A stretch of DNA of 64,000 nt from Flavobacteriales bacterium. Its GTDB lineage: Bacteria; Bacteroidota; Bacteroidia; Flavobacteriales_E; Vicingaceae. This document shows positions 32,201 to 41,505 of the stretch, piece after piece. Location: NCBI GenBank assembly GCA_020635815.1, contig JACJZB010000001.1, positions 248,001 to 312,000 on the forward strand, given 5' to 3'. The notes below the pieces were generated by a model that ran no database searches, was not told the DNA's origin, and was given only the letters and a program-made list of their open reading frames with translations. Numbering within the stretch: the first letter of the stretch is position 1; the number at the start of each line of letters is the position of its first letter. Both the position numbers and the translations under genes were made by a program.

Positions 32201-33159
32201 GTGCAGAATTAGATATATCTATTGTAATACCATTATTTAACGAAGAAGAATCGCTAAAAGAACTAAGCGATTGGATTGGTAAAGTAATGCATGAAAACAA
32301 GTTTTCTTACGAAGTTATTTTTGTAGATGACGGTAGTACCGACTCTTCGTGGAGTGTGGTTGAAGAATTATCAGCTCAAAACCCAGCAATAAGAGGCATT
32401 AAGTTTAGACGTAATTATGGTAAATCGGCAGGTTTAAATGTTGGTTTCGAAGCCGCTCAAGGTAATGTAGTTTTTACGATGGATGCCGATTTGCAAGATA
32501 GTCCAGAAGAATTACCAGAAATGTATAAAATGATAGTGGAAGAAGGCTATGATTTAGTTTCGGGATGGAAAAAGAAAAGATACGATCCGCTTTCAAAAAC
32601 AATACCTACTAAATTATTTAACTGGGCAACCCGAAAAATGTCGGGCATTAATAATTTACACGATTTTAATTGTGGGTTAAAAGCTTATAAAAAAGAAGTA
32701 ATAAAAACAATAGAAGTGTATGGTGAGATGCACCGTTATATCCCATTATTAGCAAAATGGGCAGGATTTGCTAAAATAACTGAAAAAGCGGTTTCACACC
32801 AAGAGCGTAAGTATGGCGTTACTAAATTTGGACTTGAACGTTTTATTAATGGATTTTTAGATTTATTGTCGATTACCTTTATTGCTAAGTTTGGTAAACG
32901 ACCAATGCATTTATTCGGAACTTTAGGAACATTGATGTTTTTGATAGGTTTTTTAAGTGCATTTTATATTGGGGTAATGAAATTGTATGATTTAAACCAA
33001 GGAAATAAAACCATTTTGGTGACTGATAATCCTTACTTTTTTATTGCATTAACTTCTATGGTTTTAGGTTCGCTATTGTTTATAGCTGGATTTTTAGGGG
33101 AGTTAATTTCTAGAAATTCGCCAACTAGAAACTTGTATCACATCGAAAAAGAAATATAA
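32197..33159 (+). CDS. Glycosyltransferase family 2, polyprenyl-phosphate type
   Basis: The 320-residue GT-A enzyme has the nucleotide-sugar motifs IVIPLFNEEESLKELSDWI, VIFVDDGSTDSSW (near residue 47) and VFTMDADLQDSPEELPEM (near residue 92). QERKYGVTKFGLERFINGFL leads into two C-terminal membrane helices (about 235-260 and 283-305). This is the DPM1/ArnC/GtrB group that transfers a sugar to a polyprenyl phosphate at the inner membrane. It overlaps DUF4199 by 4 bases and lies 5 nt before a second glycosyltransferase. Confidence 0.92.
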   Translation: MSAELDISIVIPLFNEEESLKELSDWIGKVMHENKFSYEVIFVDDGSTDSSWSVVEELSAQNPAIRGIKFRRNYGKSAGLNVGFEAAQGNVVFTMDADLQDSPEELPEMYKMIVEEGYDLVSGWKKKRYDPLSKTIPTKLFNWATRKMSGINNLHDFNCGLKAYKKEVIKTIEVYGEMHRYIPLLAKWAGFAKITEKAVSHQERKYGVTKFGLERFINGFLDLLSITFIAKFGKRPMHLFGTLGTLMFLIGFLSAFYIGVMKLYDLNQGNKTILVTDNPYFFIALTSMVLGSLLFIAGFLGELISRNSPTRNLYHIEKEI

Positions 33160-33164
33160 TCCAA

Positions 33165-34292
33165 ATGAAAGTTGTTATTGTTGGTCCTGCACATCCATAT
33201 AGAGGCGGAATAGCACTTTTTAACGAACGATTAGCAAAAGCATTTCAGGAAAATAATGATGAGGTTGAAATTATCACTTTTACCTTGCAATATCCAGGTT
33301 TCTTATTTCCAGGTAAAACGCAGTTTTCTGATGCCAAGCCACCAAAAGAATTAAAAATAACACGAACAATAAATGCAGTAAATCCATTTAGTTGGTTGAA
33401 GACTGTGAATGAGATAAAGAAAGTAAAACCCGATTTAGTATTGTTTGCTTATTGGTTACCTTTTATGGCACCAAGTTTTGGTACAATTGCTAAATTGGTA
33501 GCTAAAAACAAGCATACCAAAATTGCAGCTTTAGTTCACAATATCATTCCTCACGAAAAACGTGCTGGAGATACTGCTTTGTCTAACTACTTTATTAAAC
33601 ACGTAGAAGGGTTTATTACTTTATCTAAAAGTGTTTATGATGATTTAACTTCGCTTACCAATAAGCCAAAAGTATTAACACCACATCCCTTGTACGATAA
33701 TTTTGGAAAGGCTATTCCTAAAACAGAAGCAATTGAGAAATTAGGTTTAGATGCTTCGTTTAACTATTTATTGTTTTTTGGAATAATAAGAAAGTATAAA
33801 GGGTTGGATACGCTATTAGAAGCGATGGCGAATGAGGAAATTAAAGCTCAAAAAATAAAAGTAATTGTTGCAGGAGAGTTTTATGAAGACAATACAGTTT
33901 ACTTGGACTTAATTAAAAAACATCAACTAGAAAATAGTGTTGTTTTGGTTAATCAATTCATTCCAGATGAAGAAGTTGTCAATTACTTTTGTGCTGCCGA
34001 TTTAATTGTTCAGCCTTATAAACACGCAACCCAAAGTGGGGTTACACAAATCGCTTATCATTTTAATAAACCCATGTTGGTTACTAATGTTGGCGGCTTG
34101 TCAGAAATGGTGCCTCACCAAAAAGTAGGCTATGTAACTGAATCTAATCCAAAATCGGTTGCCGAATCAATTATTGATTTTTATATTAATTATAGAGAAG
34201 AAAAGTTTGTAGCTGGTGTTAAAGATGAAAAACAGAAATACACTTGGGATAAAATGACTCTCACTATTTCTAATCTATTTAAACAACTATAA
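33165..34292 (+). CDS. Glycosyltransferase family 4 (GT-B)
   Basis: The 375-residue GT-B protein opens with VVIVGPAHPYRGGIALFNER, has FFGIIRKYKGLDTLLEAMAN near residue 203 and the donor-site segment QPYKHATQSGVTQIAYHFNK near residue 285. GGLSEMVPHQKVGYV follows. It is a retaining glycosyltransferase of unknown sugar and acceptor, probably for a surface glycan made with the upstream GT2. It starts 5 nt after that gene. Confidence 0.9.
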   Translation: MKVVIVGPAHPYRGGIALFNERLAKAFQENNDEVEIITFTLQYPGFLFPGKTQFSDAKPPKELKITRTINAVNPFSWLKTVNEIKKVKPDLVLFAYWLPFMAPSFGTIAKLVAKNKHTKIAALVHNIIPHEKRAGDTALSNYFIKHVEGFITLSKSVYDDLTSLTNKPKVLTPHPLYDNFGKAIPKTEAIEKLGLDASFNYLLFFGIIRKYKGLDTLLEAMANEEIKAQKIKVIVAGEFYEDNTVYLDLIKKHQLENSVVLVNQFIPDEEVVNYFCAADLIVQPYKHATQSGVTQIAYHFNKPMLVTNVGGLSEMVPHQKVGYVTESNPKSVAESIIDFYINYREEKFVAGVKDEKQKYTWDKMTLTISNLFKQL

Positions 34293-34298
34293 CCTTTT

Positions 34299-34501
34299 TG
34301 TCATACTGAGCTTGTCGAAGTATAAAAAATAAAATTCAATTTTAATCGTTTTTTGACTGTAGTTCTACTTGGAACAATAATTGTTATTTAACGCAAGTTA
34401 TACCAATTCAGTTGATGGTGTATAACTATGTTATTTAAAGTATAATGCCGATATGGGTTTTAAAAAGCATTTATGCGATATTAAAAACCAGAATCGGTAT
34501 A
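34299..34501. repeat. Repeat-rich spacer with two hairpins
   Basis: It starts with the family B motif TGTCATACTGAGCTTGTCGA (34299-34324). GTTATACC...GGTGTATAAC (near 34397-34426) follows as an imperfect hairpin. A longer imperfect inverted repeat (CCGATATGGGTTTTAAA against a rightward ATTAAAAACCAGAATCGG) lies at 34448-34501 with an inner GCAT-TT-ATGC. No gene is seen. Confidence 0.55.
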
Positions 34502-34523
34502 ATTTCCTAATTTTGTAAACGAT

Positions 34524-35276
34524 ATGAAATATTTAATTTTAACTTTTTCAATACTAATTTCTTTAGCTAGCATTAGCCAAGAGGTTAATAAAATAGATGC
34601 TTCTGGAAAAAAACAAGGCGATTGGCAAAAGTTTCACGAAAATGGTAAGCTTCGCTATAAAGGGCAGTTTAAAAATGATAAACCAGTAGGTACATTTATT
34701 TATTTTGATAACGCTGGAAATTTAACCTTTGTAATGGAATACGATGGAGATATTGCCAGAACAGAAGCCTATTTTGAAAATAAAAAATTAAAAGCGAAAG
34801 GAAACTATAAAAATCAACAAAAAGATAGTATTTGGAATTATTATAGTGAGGCAGGATTTAGGTTGTCGGAAGAATTATATGTAAGTGGCAGGAAGGAAGG
34901 AGAGTGGAAAGTATTTTATAAAAACGGAAAAGTGGCTGAAGTAAAAAACTATGCTAACGATTTTGAAAATGGTGATTGGATTCAATACCATGAAAATGGA
35001 AAAGAGCGATTAAGGGCAACTTTTGAAAACGGAAGTTTAGAAGGTAAAATTTATTTTTATGATGAATCAGGTAAAAAAACAACCGAAGGAAATTATAAAC
35101 ATGATGTAAGACATGGTGCATGGATGATGTTTGATGTGAATGGAAAAGTAACATCGAAGGACATATATTACAATGGGCAAAGAGAAGGTGGAGATGATGA
35201 TAAGATGTTGCCGGAAGACGAAGAAAGAATACAACAAGATTTTTTAGAGTTTGAGGATGTAATGCCACAACGATAA
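34524..35276 (+). CDS. Exported MORN/YwqK-like repeat protein
   Basis: The 250-residue protein has a signal peptide (MKYLILTFSILISLASISQE). It carries about seven repeats of roughly 23 residues with the pattern G-x-W-x-x-FHENGKLRYKGQFKNDKPVG. This is the MORN-like repeat of the Bacteroidota proteins often annotated as YwqK-type antitoxin, a label without functional support here. The tail is acidic (DDKMLPEDEERIQQDFLEFE). It ends 21 nt before mnmA. Confidence 0.82.
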   Translation: MKYLILTFSILISLASISQEVNKIDASGKKQGDWQKFHENGKLRYKGQFKNDKPVGTFIYFDNAGNLTFVMEYDGDIARTEAYFENKKLKAKGNYKNQQKDSIWNYYSEAGFRLSEELYVSGRKEGEWKVFYKNGKVAEVKNYANDFENGDWIQYHENGKERLRATFENGSLEGKIYFYDESGKKTTEGNYKHDVRHGAWMMFDVNGKVTSKDIYYNGQREGGDDDKMLPEDEERIQQDFLEFEDVMPQR

Positions 35277-35297
35277 AAATATAAACAAGGAGAAAAA

Positions 35298-36392
35298 GTG
35301 AGTAAAAAAGGGAAAGTATTGGTAGCAATGAGCGGTGGAATTGATAGTTCTGTTGCAGCAATGTTATTACACGAACAAGGTTACGAAGTAATAGGAATGA
35401 CCATGAAAACATGGGATTATGCTACTGCTGGGGGAGCGAGAAAAACAACAGGTTGTTGTAGTTTAGACGACATTAATGATGCCCGAGCGTTAGCAGTTGA
35501 CATGGGGTTTCACCATATTATTTTAGACATTAGAGAAGAGTTTGGTGATGCTATTATTAACAATTTTGTTGATGAATATTTAGCAGGAAGAACACCAAAC
35601 CCTTGTGTGCTGTGTAATACGCACATTAAATGGGATGCTTTATTAAAAAGAGCAGACCAATTGGGATGTGAATTTATTGCAACGGGTCATTATGCTCAAA
35701 CAAGAAAGGAAAACGGAAGACATATTGTTTTTAAAGGAAAAGATACAAATAAGGATCAATCTTATGTGTTGTGGGGTTTAAGCCAAGCAAGTTTGTCAAG
35801 AACGATGTTTCCTTTGGGTGGTTTTGATAAACCTACAATTCGCCAAATGGCTTTGGATAGAGGGTATAAAGAATTGGCAAAAAAAGGCGAAAGTTTTGAG
35901 ATTTGTTTTGTGCCTGATAACGATTACCGAGGCTTTTTAAAGCGGAAAGTAGAAGGATTAGAAGAACGTGTTGACGGAGGTAACTTTGTAGATTTAGAAG
36001 GAAATGTTTTAGGACAACATAAAGGTTATCCATTTTACACGATTGGTCAACGAAAAGGGTTAGAACTTGCTTTTGGTGATCCAAGATATGTGATTAAAAT
36101 AGATGCTGAGAAAAATGAAGTGGTATTGGGAGTAAAAGAAGATTTGAATAAAAAAGTTGTTTTTGTTCGAAACCCTAATATGATGAAGTACGATAAGATA
36201 GAGGGCGAAATGGAAGCGACTTCAAAAATAAGATATAAAGATAAAGGTGCAAATAGCATCATTTCAACAGAACCAGATGGACGTATTAAAATTGAATTTT
36301 TAACAGATGTTCAAGGTGTTGCACCAGGTCAATCTGCCGTTTTTTATGAAGGCAATGATTTAATTGGCGGTGGATTTATTGATAACAATTAA
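35298..36392 (+). CDS. mnmA: tRNA-specific 2-thiouridylase MnmA
   Basis: The 364-residue PP-loop enzyme has the ATP motif VLVAMSGGIDSSVAAMLLHE (residues 7-26). The catalytic cysteine pair is in NPCVLCNTHIKW near residue 97 and in SFEICFVPDN near residue 198. GKDTNKDQSYVLWGLSQ is also typical. It makes 2-thiouridine at position 34 of Lys, Glu and Gln tRNAs. The start is GTG at 35298, which gives the standard N-terminus. A family A palindrome follows the stop. Confidence 0.95.
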   Translation: MSKKGKVLVAMSGGIDSSVAAMLLHEQGYEVIGMTMKTWDYATAGGARKTTGCCSLDDINDARALAVDMGFHHIILDIREEFGDAIINNFVDEYLAGRTPNPCVLCNTHIKWDALLKRADQLGCEFIATGHYAQTRKENGRHIVFKGKDTNKDQSYVLWGLSQASLSRTMFPLGGFDKPTIRQMALDRGYKELAKKGESFEICFVPDNDYRGFLKRKVEGLEERVDGGNFVDLEGNVLGQHKGYPFYTIGQRKGLELAFGDPRYVIKIDAEKNEVVLGVKEDLNKKVVFVRNPNMMKYDKIEGEMEATSKIRYKDKGANSIISTEPDGRIKIEFLTDVQGVAPGQSAVFYEGNDLIGGGFIDNN

Positions 36393-36398
36393 TTTTAT

Positions 36399-36430
36399 TC
36401 CCCTCCTTGGAGGGGTTAGGGGTGGGTAAT
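36399..36430. repeat. REP-like palindrome, family A
   Basis: TCCCCTCCTTGGAGGGGTTA then GGGGTGGGTAAT. The remaining spacer to 36618 holds a CACTCGGCAAAGCCGAGCG hairpin (minus strand, near 36490) and no gene. Confidence 0.8.
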
Positions 36431-36618
36431 TGTTTAGTGAGTATTATTAGAATTGTTTTTTCTGTAACTCATGCTATCGCTCGGCTTTGCCGAGTGATGA
36501 TTATTAAAATTGTTTTTAACAAGTTTGTAATGACTATCAGAGCTAATGAAAACATCAACTACTCGGGAAACTGAGTTACTGATATTAAGATGATATTTTT
36601 TTCCGTAACTTTAACTTA

Positions 36619-37314
36619 TTGAAAACAACTGTTTACATATTAATAGGGTTGCTATTATTTCTTTTTTCTTGTAAAAAAGATAGCGAAGTTGTGCCAACAT
36701 CAAGAGGTTATAGCTATGCTGGATTAACCGTTGGTAAATATGTAATTTACGATGTCGATTCTATTTTTTACGATGATTTTGACAATTCTGTAAATCAATA
36801 TTACTTTCAAATAAAGGAATTGGTGCACTCAAAATACATTGACGCTGAAGGAGAGGAAGCATACCGGATAGAACGCTACAAAAAAGACACTGCTGTTTCT
36901 CCAAATTTTGTTTTACAAGTTGTTTGGAATAGTAAAATAACCCCAACTACTTACCAAAAAGTGGAAAATAACGAACGATTTGTAAAGCTTATTTTCCCTT
37001 TAAAAGAAAGTAAGGTTTGGAATGGAAATTCACTAAATAATAGAGAGCCATGGGAATACGAATGTATATCAGCACACATACCAGAGCAAATAGGTGGTGT
37101 TGGATTGGATTCTGTTGCTACTGTTACCCAATTTGATGATGGTGATGAGATTTTGATTCAACGACAATTTTACCAAGAAAAATTTGCAGCAAAAATTGGG
37201 TTGGTTTACAAAAAAGTAATTGATGTAAAAAAGGCGTTTAATCCACAATTAGGTTATGTAAACAGTTTAGGTGTTGATGTTACTTATACGCTAAATAGTT
37301 ATGGAATGAATTGA
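36619..37314 (+). CDS. Lipoprotein of unknown function
   Basis: The 231-residue product starts at TTG (36619) with TTVYILIGLLLFLFSCKKDS, a lipobox with Cys near residue 18. The mature protein is beta-rich and aromatic (GLTVGKYVIYDVDSIFYDDF, then NNREPWEYECISAHIPEQIG). It is probably attached to the outer membrane facing the periplasm. No domain is recognised and the neighbours give no hint. Confidence 0.75.
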   Translation: MKTTVYILIGLLLFLFSCKKDSEVVPTSRGYSYAGLTVGKYVIYDVDSIFYDDFDNSVNQYYFQIKELVHSKYIDAEGEEAYRIERYKKDTAVSPNFVLQVVWNSKITPTTYQKVENNERFVKLIFPLKESKVWNGNSLNNREPWEYECISAHIPEQIGGVGLDSVATVTQFDDGDEILIQRQFYQEKFAAKIGLVYKKVIDVKKAFNPQLGYVNSLGVDVTYTLNSYGMN

Positions 37315-37355
37315 ATTTTTCCCTGATGTAGTGTATTAAATCTAATTTGATTAAT

Positions 37356-37454
37356 AAATCACCCCTCAGTATTGCTTGTTTCGCAATAGTCTCCTCAAGG
37401 GGGATGTTCGGTATGTAGTTTCCTCCCTTGAGGGAGGATTAAGGTGGGTGATTT
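37356..37454. repeat. Long palindromic repeat related to family A
   Basis: The arms AAATCACCCCTCA and AGGTGGGTGATTT close an imperfect palindrome of about 99 bp. The inner CTCAAGGGGG and CCTCCCTTGAGGGAGG stretches also pair. Confidence 0.75.
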
Positions 37455-37515
37455 GTAGATAGATTACCTTTGGTTTCCTTGTCTCCATTTTATTCCGAAA
37501 GGAAAAGCAAAGATG

Positions 37516-38784
37516 TTAAACCAACTTCACTTTATTCTTATTTACAATTCCTATCACTGTTCCTTTAAGTGTTCGTCCAACAAAAGGACTATTTTTCGCT
37601 TTAGAAATAATTTGAGCTTTTTCTAATACAAATTCGGTAGTTGGGCTAAATAATGTAAGGTTTGCTAGTTCACCTTCTTTTAATTGAGGTTGACTCAGTT
37701 TTAATATAGCTCTAGGTTTGCTTGTTATGGTTTCAATCATTTCAGCTAAATCAACTTTATCAGCCAAAGCGGTATTCATTACCGCAAAAGAAGTTTGCAA
37801 GTTAATCATACCAAAAGCAGTATTGTCAAATTCACACTGTTTGTTTTCAATATCTTCTGGCGTGTGGTCAGAACAAATAGCATCCAATGTTCCTTCTTTT
37901 AATCCTCTTATAAGTGCTTTACAATCTTCTTTTGTTCTTAAAGGAGGCTTAACTTTTAAGTTAGAATCGAATGTTTCTAATTCGGTTTCGTTTAATAAAA
38001 GATGATAAGAATTTACATCAGCCGTAACTCTTAGCCCTTTTGCTTTTGCATCTTTTATCAGTTGTACCGATTTTTTGGTAGAAATGTTGGTTAAGTGAAT
38101 AGGAGCATTACAGTATTCTGCTAAGTATAAACTTCTCGTTACAGTTAGTTCTTCTGCTAAAGCAGGAATACCTTTTAACCCTAGCTTAGTACTTATTACT
38201 CCTTCGTTTATTTGCCCATTGTTAAACAAGTTTTTGTCATTCGGGAAGTCCATAATAACACCTTCAAAACTTTGACTGTATAACAATGCTCGATTTAATA
38301 AACTTGGGTTTGAGATGGTATGTTTGTTATCTGTAAAGGCAATTGCACCAGCCAAGTGCATGTCGTACATTTCTGATATTTCTTTGCCTTCGCAATGATG
38401 AGATAAAGCACCAGTTGGGTAAACAGTTACAATATTGTCTTTTGTTTTATTGATGATGTATTCAATTCCTGATTTTGAATCTACAACAGGAAAAGTATCA
38501 GGCATAGATACCACTTCGGTAAAACCTCCTTTGGCAGCGGCATTTAATCCAGAATTTAAATCTTCTTTATATTCGTGTCCAGGATCACAAAAGTTAGCTC
38601 TCATGTCTATCCAACCAGTTGAAACATGTAAATCTTTTTGCGTAACTTCTTTGTAGTTATTAGTGTTTTTTATACTAGAAGCTATTTTTTGAATAATTCC
38701 TTTTTCAATTAAAATATCAACTTTTTTCCCATTTAATGGAGAGTTAGCATTAACAACTGTTGCCGATTTAATTAAAATATTCAT
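37516..38784 (-). CDS. Dihydroorotase homologue, probably catalytically inactive
   Basis: The 422-residue amidohydrolase-fold protein aligns with class I dihydroorotase (PyrC). The expected zinc ligands are missing, however. The HxH motif is replaced by DMRANFCDPGHEYKED (R-A-N). The usual H-C-E-D position reads VIMDFPNDKN. The usual second histidine of HIAHVST reads HLTNIST. The aspartate in AICSDHTPED is kept. Inactive dihydroorotases (PyrX/PyrC') are known to support aspartate carbamoyltransferase in some bacteria. A second, active enzyme should exist elsewhere in this genome. The gene end meets the BatA gene start directly (38784/38785). Confidence 0.8.
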   Translation of the reverse strand: MNILIKSATVVNANSPLNGKKVDILIEKGIIQKIASSIKNTNNYKEVTQKDLHVSTGWIDMRANFCDPGHEYKEDLNSGLNAAAKGGFTEVVSMPDTFPVVDSKSGIEYIINKTKDNIVTVYPTGALSHHCEGKEISEMYDMHLAGAIAFTDNKHTISNPSLLNRALLYSQSFEGVIMDFPNDKNLFNNGQINEGVISTKLGLKGIPALAEELTVTRSLYLAEYCNAPIHLTNISTKKSVQLIKDAKAKGLRVTADVNSYHLLLNETELETFDSNLKVKPPLRTKEDCKALIRGLKEGTLDAICSDHTPEDIENKQCEFDNTAFGMINLQTSFAVMNTALADKVDLAEMIETITSKPRAILKLSQPQLKEGELANLTLFSPTTEFVLEKAQIISKAKNSPFVGRTLKGTVIGIVNKNKVKLV

Positions 38785-40809
38785 CTATTTAAAAAGTTTA
38801 ATAAGCACAATCTCAGCTCCTAAAAATAAGAGTGCTAAGATAATACACAATTTCCAATATTTTTTTCCTGATTTTATTTCACCAATGGTTGAGTTCAAAC
38901 TATCAATCTCTGAGTTCAATAAACTTGCATTTAATAAAGAAGTATTAATTTGTTCTTCAATTTCTTCCGCTGTGTTGCAGGTTAAATCCGACTCTTTTCT
39001 ACTGTAGTTAAATGATAAGCCGAGTTCTTTGGTTTTACTTGATAATGTGTAATTACCAGAGTTTATAATATTTTGACCTACAAAAATAGTGGTGTGGTAG
39101 TTGGTTGATTGCGATTTTGGAATAATATCGAAGTTTTCATTTTTGAGATGATAAACACTTTCGTTATCAATTTTATCCAATGTTAAACTAGCTCCATCGC
39201 CAATGGTATAAAAAAGTGGGTAGCTCGGCTGGCTCAATAAACCAATGTTGTAAAAAGTTGGAACAAACAATGCGTGATTGGTAAAGTTGCTAAATTCATC
39301 ATGGTTGCTTATTGTACTCAAATAAACGGTGCCTTTGTCAACCTTGTATTCGTTTAATAAATCGTTGCCATTTTTTAATGATAAAACATTGTTCTTGAAT
39401 ACTGTACTGTTTGTAGAAAGCACATAATGTTGGTAAACAGAAGGTAAGTTAATGTTATTGTCGGGTTTACCCTCAAATACATTTTGGTAAATAGCATTTT
39501 GGTAAGCTATAGTTTTAACTTTGGTTGAGGTTGTGTCTATGCTTGTAAAATAGTTAATGTTTAATAAGCTTAAAAACTCACGGTAACTATCGTAATTTAT
39601 AGTGTTAGAAGGGATGATAACGATATCTCCTCCATTAATTACAAAATTATTAATAGAGGTAGCTAAGCCAGAAGAAATTTCATTTAAATGATTTAAAATA
39701 ACCAAATCACTTTTCTTAATTAAAGAGTAATCCAGTTGAGCAACATTGTAACTGTTAAAGTTAAAAACACTGTCGGTTTCGTAAACAGATTTTACTTTAT
39801 TGCTTGAATTTTCGTTGGTAATTTCTAGGATATTTATTGTTGATGATATTTCATACGAGAAGAAAAAGCTGTCATCAGTAGTTACAGGGTTGTCTTGCAA
39901 TTCAATTTTACCATTTTGTATGCCATTGGTTTTATTTTGATAATTGATTTCCAAAATTGTTTCTTCGTTTGCTTTCACAGAAAAACTTGCAGGAGAAACT
40001 AATTGATTGTTGATGTAAAGTTTTATAGGAATATTTTCTAAATCATTAGTTGAATGATTTTTAATGAGCACACTTAATTTTTCTTGCTGAAAAAGAATGT
40101 GGCTAGGCGAGTTAAACCAACAGCTATCAATGTAAATGTTGCTCAATTGATTTCCTTTAACAGGCACAAAATAAAGTTGAGCAATAGAATCTTTAGCAAT
40201 ATTTTTAATGTCGCTTGTCGATTTCTGAAAATCGGAAATAACATAAATGGCTTTATTTGTATTTTCTTGCTCAGCAATTGCGTCTTTTAGCCTAACAACT
40301 CCTGTTGACATTAATTTTGTTTCGGGAGTAATTTGAATTTCTTCCAATTTATCAATGGCATCTTCAGCATTTAATAAACGTTGGCTACCAGCACTAAAAC
40401 GGTTGTCAGTAATTACAAAATGGTCTGTTTTTTTGTAAGAATTAACAATTTCTACTGCTTTTAATTTAGCTTCATTCAGTAAAGAACCATTTTCACCCGT
40501 ACTTTCCATGCTAAATGAATTGTCGATATAAATACCAACAACATTACTATTGTTAGTTTCGGTAGAACTTGAAGGAATGAAAGGTTGTGCAAAAGCAAAA
40601 ACTAAGAATATGATGGCTAATATTCTGCTTAGTAATATTAGTAAGTGTTTTAGTTTAGATTTTGATTGTGTTTCTTGTTTTACCTCTTTTAAAAAGCTAA
40701 TGTTAGAAAAATAAACTTTCTTAAACTTTCTAAAATTAAATAAGTGAATGATGATAGGTATCGCTATGGCGATTAAGGCGTAAAGGAACTCTGGAGAGGC
40801 AAATTTCAT
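38785..40809 (-). CDS. BatA-like membrane protein
   Basis: The 674-residue protein begins MKFASPEFLYALIAIAIPII, with the Bacteroidota BatA N-terminal signature LFNFRKFKKVYFSNISFLKE. A second membrane helix (ILAIIFLVFAFAQPFIPS) follows. A VWA-like segment starts VVGIYIDNSFSMESTGENGS with a DxSxS metal motif (residues near 90-105). A long periplasmic part and a C-terminal membrane helix near 655-672 complete it. Its role is uncertain; relatives accompany Bat and aerotolerance genes. It is likely co-transcribed with the downstream dihydroorotase homologue. Confidence 0.85.
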   Translation of the reverse strand: MKFASPEFLYALIAIAIPIIIHLFNFRKFKKVYFSNISFLKEVKQETQSKSKLKHLLILLSRILAIIFLVFAFAQPFIPSSSTETNNSNVVGIYIDNSFSMESTGENGSLLNEAKLKAVEIVNSYKKTDHFVITDNRFSAGSQRLLNAEDAIDKLEEIQITPETKLMSTGVVRLKDAIAEQENTNKAIYVISDFQKSTSDIKNIAKDSIAQLYFVPVKGNQLSNIYIDSCWFNSPSHILFQQEKLSVLIKNHSTNDLENIPIKLYINNQLVSPASFSVKANEETILEINYQNKTNGIQNGKIELQDNPVTTDDSFFFSYEISSTINILEITNENSSNKVKSVYETDSVFNFNSYNVAQLDYSLIKKSDLVILNHLNEISSGLATSINNFVINGGDIVIIPSNTINYDSYREFLSLLNINYFTSIDTTSTKVKTIAYQNAIYQNVFEGKPDNNINLPSVYQHYVLSTNSTVFKNNVLSLKNGNDLLNEYKVDKGTVYLSTISNHDEFSNFTNHALFVPTFYNIGLLSQPSYPLFYTIGDGASLTLDKIDNESVYHLKNENFDIIPKSQSTNYHTTIFVGQNIINSGNYTLSSKTKELGLSFNYSRKESDLTCNTAEEIEEQINTSLLNASLLNSEIDSLNSTIGEIKSGKKYWKLCIILALLFLGAEIVLIKLFK

Positions 40810-40859
40810 TAAAGCACAAAAGTATGAAATTAAAATGACTACAAATAATGATTTTTATT

Positions 40860-40948
40860 GGAGAGTTCTAAAATACCGTTTTTTGTTGATTACACACCCC
40901 TTGCCCCTCTTACTAGAGGGGAAGTAAAATGATATTTTAGAACTCTCC
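40860..40948. mobile_element. MITE-like element with 16-bp perfect terminal inverted repeats
   Basis: GGAGAGTTCTAAAATA (40860-40875) and TATTTTAGAACTCTCC (40933-40948) are exact inverted copies enclosing 57 bp. The interior contains the family A sequence ACACACCCCTTGCCCCTC with AGAGGGG. It is noncoding and lies between the thioesterase and BatA genes. Confidence 0.75.
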
Positions 40949-40966
40949 TATAGTAATAAAATGAAG

Positions 40967-41440
40967 TTAGTTTTCAATGTAAGGTTGCATCGTTTTATCG
41001 ATTTCTTTTCTCCTTTCCATTAGGTTTATGGCATATTCCTCTAGTGCGATGTCTTCATCGGTTTTAGGAATCCATTTAGGTACTTCTACTGGTTTATTAT
41101 TTTCATCAACAGCCACAAAAACAATAATACAATGTGTTGTTTTTACTTTTTTGTCTGTTTTTGTAGATTTTGCATACACATCAACTGCAATGTGCATGCT
41201 ACTTGTACCGGTATAAATTATTTTAGCTTCTAGTTCAACTAATTCTCCAATTTTTATGGGAGCCAAAAATCGAATGCCACCAACATAAACAGTTATAGCA
41301 TATTCGCCACTCCATGAGCTTGCACAGGCATAAGCCACTTGGTCTATCCACTTCATTGCAGCTCCACCGTGAACTTTACCACCAAAATTTACATCGGTTG
41401 GTTCGGCTAAGAAGCAAAACTTTATTTGTCGTTTTGGCAT
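40967..41440 (-). CDS. Acyl-CoA thioesterase (hotdog fold, YciA/BACH type)
   Basis: The 157-residue hotdog protein has DVNFGGKVHGGAAMKWIDQV near residue 17, the catalytic helix region, followed by ITVYVGGIRFLAPIKIGELV and TTHCIIVFVAVDENNKPVEV. It hydrolyses acyl-CoA esters in the cytoplasm. Chain preference cannot be told. It is transcribed alone and divergently from the DUF6268 pair. Confidence 0.9.
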   Translation of the reverse strand: MPKRQIKFCFLAEPTDVNFGGKVHGGAAMKWIDQVAYACASSWSGEYAITVYVGGIRFLAPIKIGELVELEAKIIYTGTSSMHIAVDVYAKSTKTDKKVKTTHCIIVFVAVDENNKPVEVPKWIPKTDEDIALEEYAINLMERRKEIDKTMQPYIEN

Positions 41441-41505
41441 TTTTTAGTTTTTTTAATTCAAAATAAAGCTACGAAAGAATTGTTGTAAATTTACCTCTCT
41501 AACAA

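Noticed and set aside
34524..35276. YwqK antitoxin of a toxin-antitoxin pair
   Set aside because: The protein is exported and consists of MORN-like repeats; no toxin gene is adjacent. The common annotation label is not supported.
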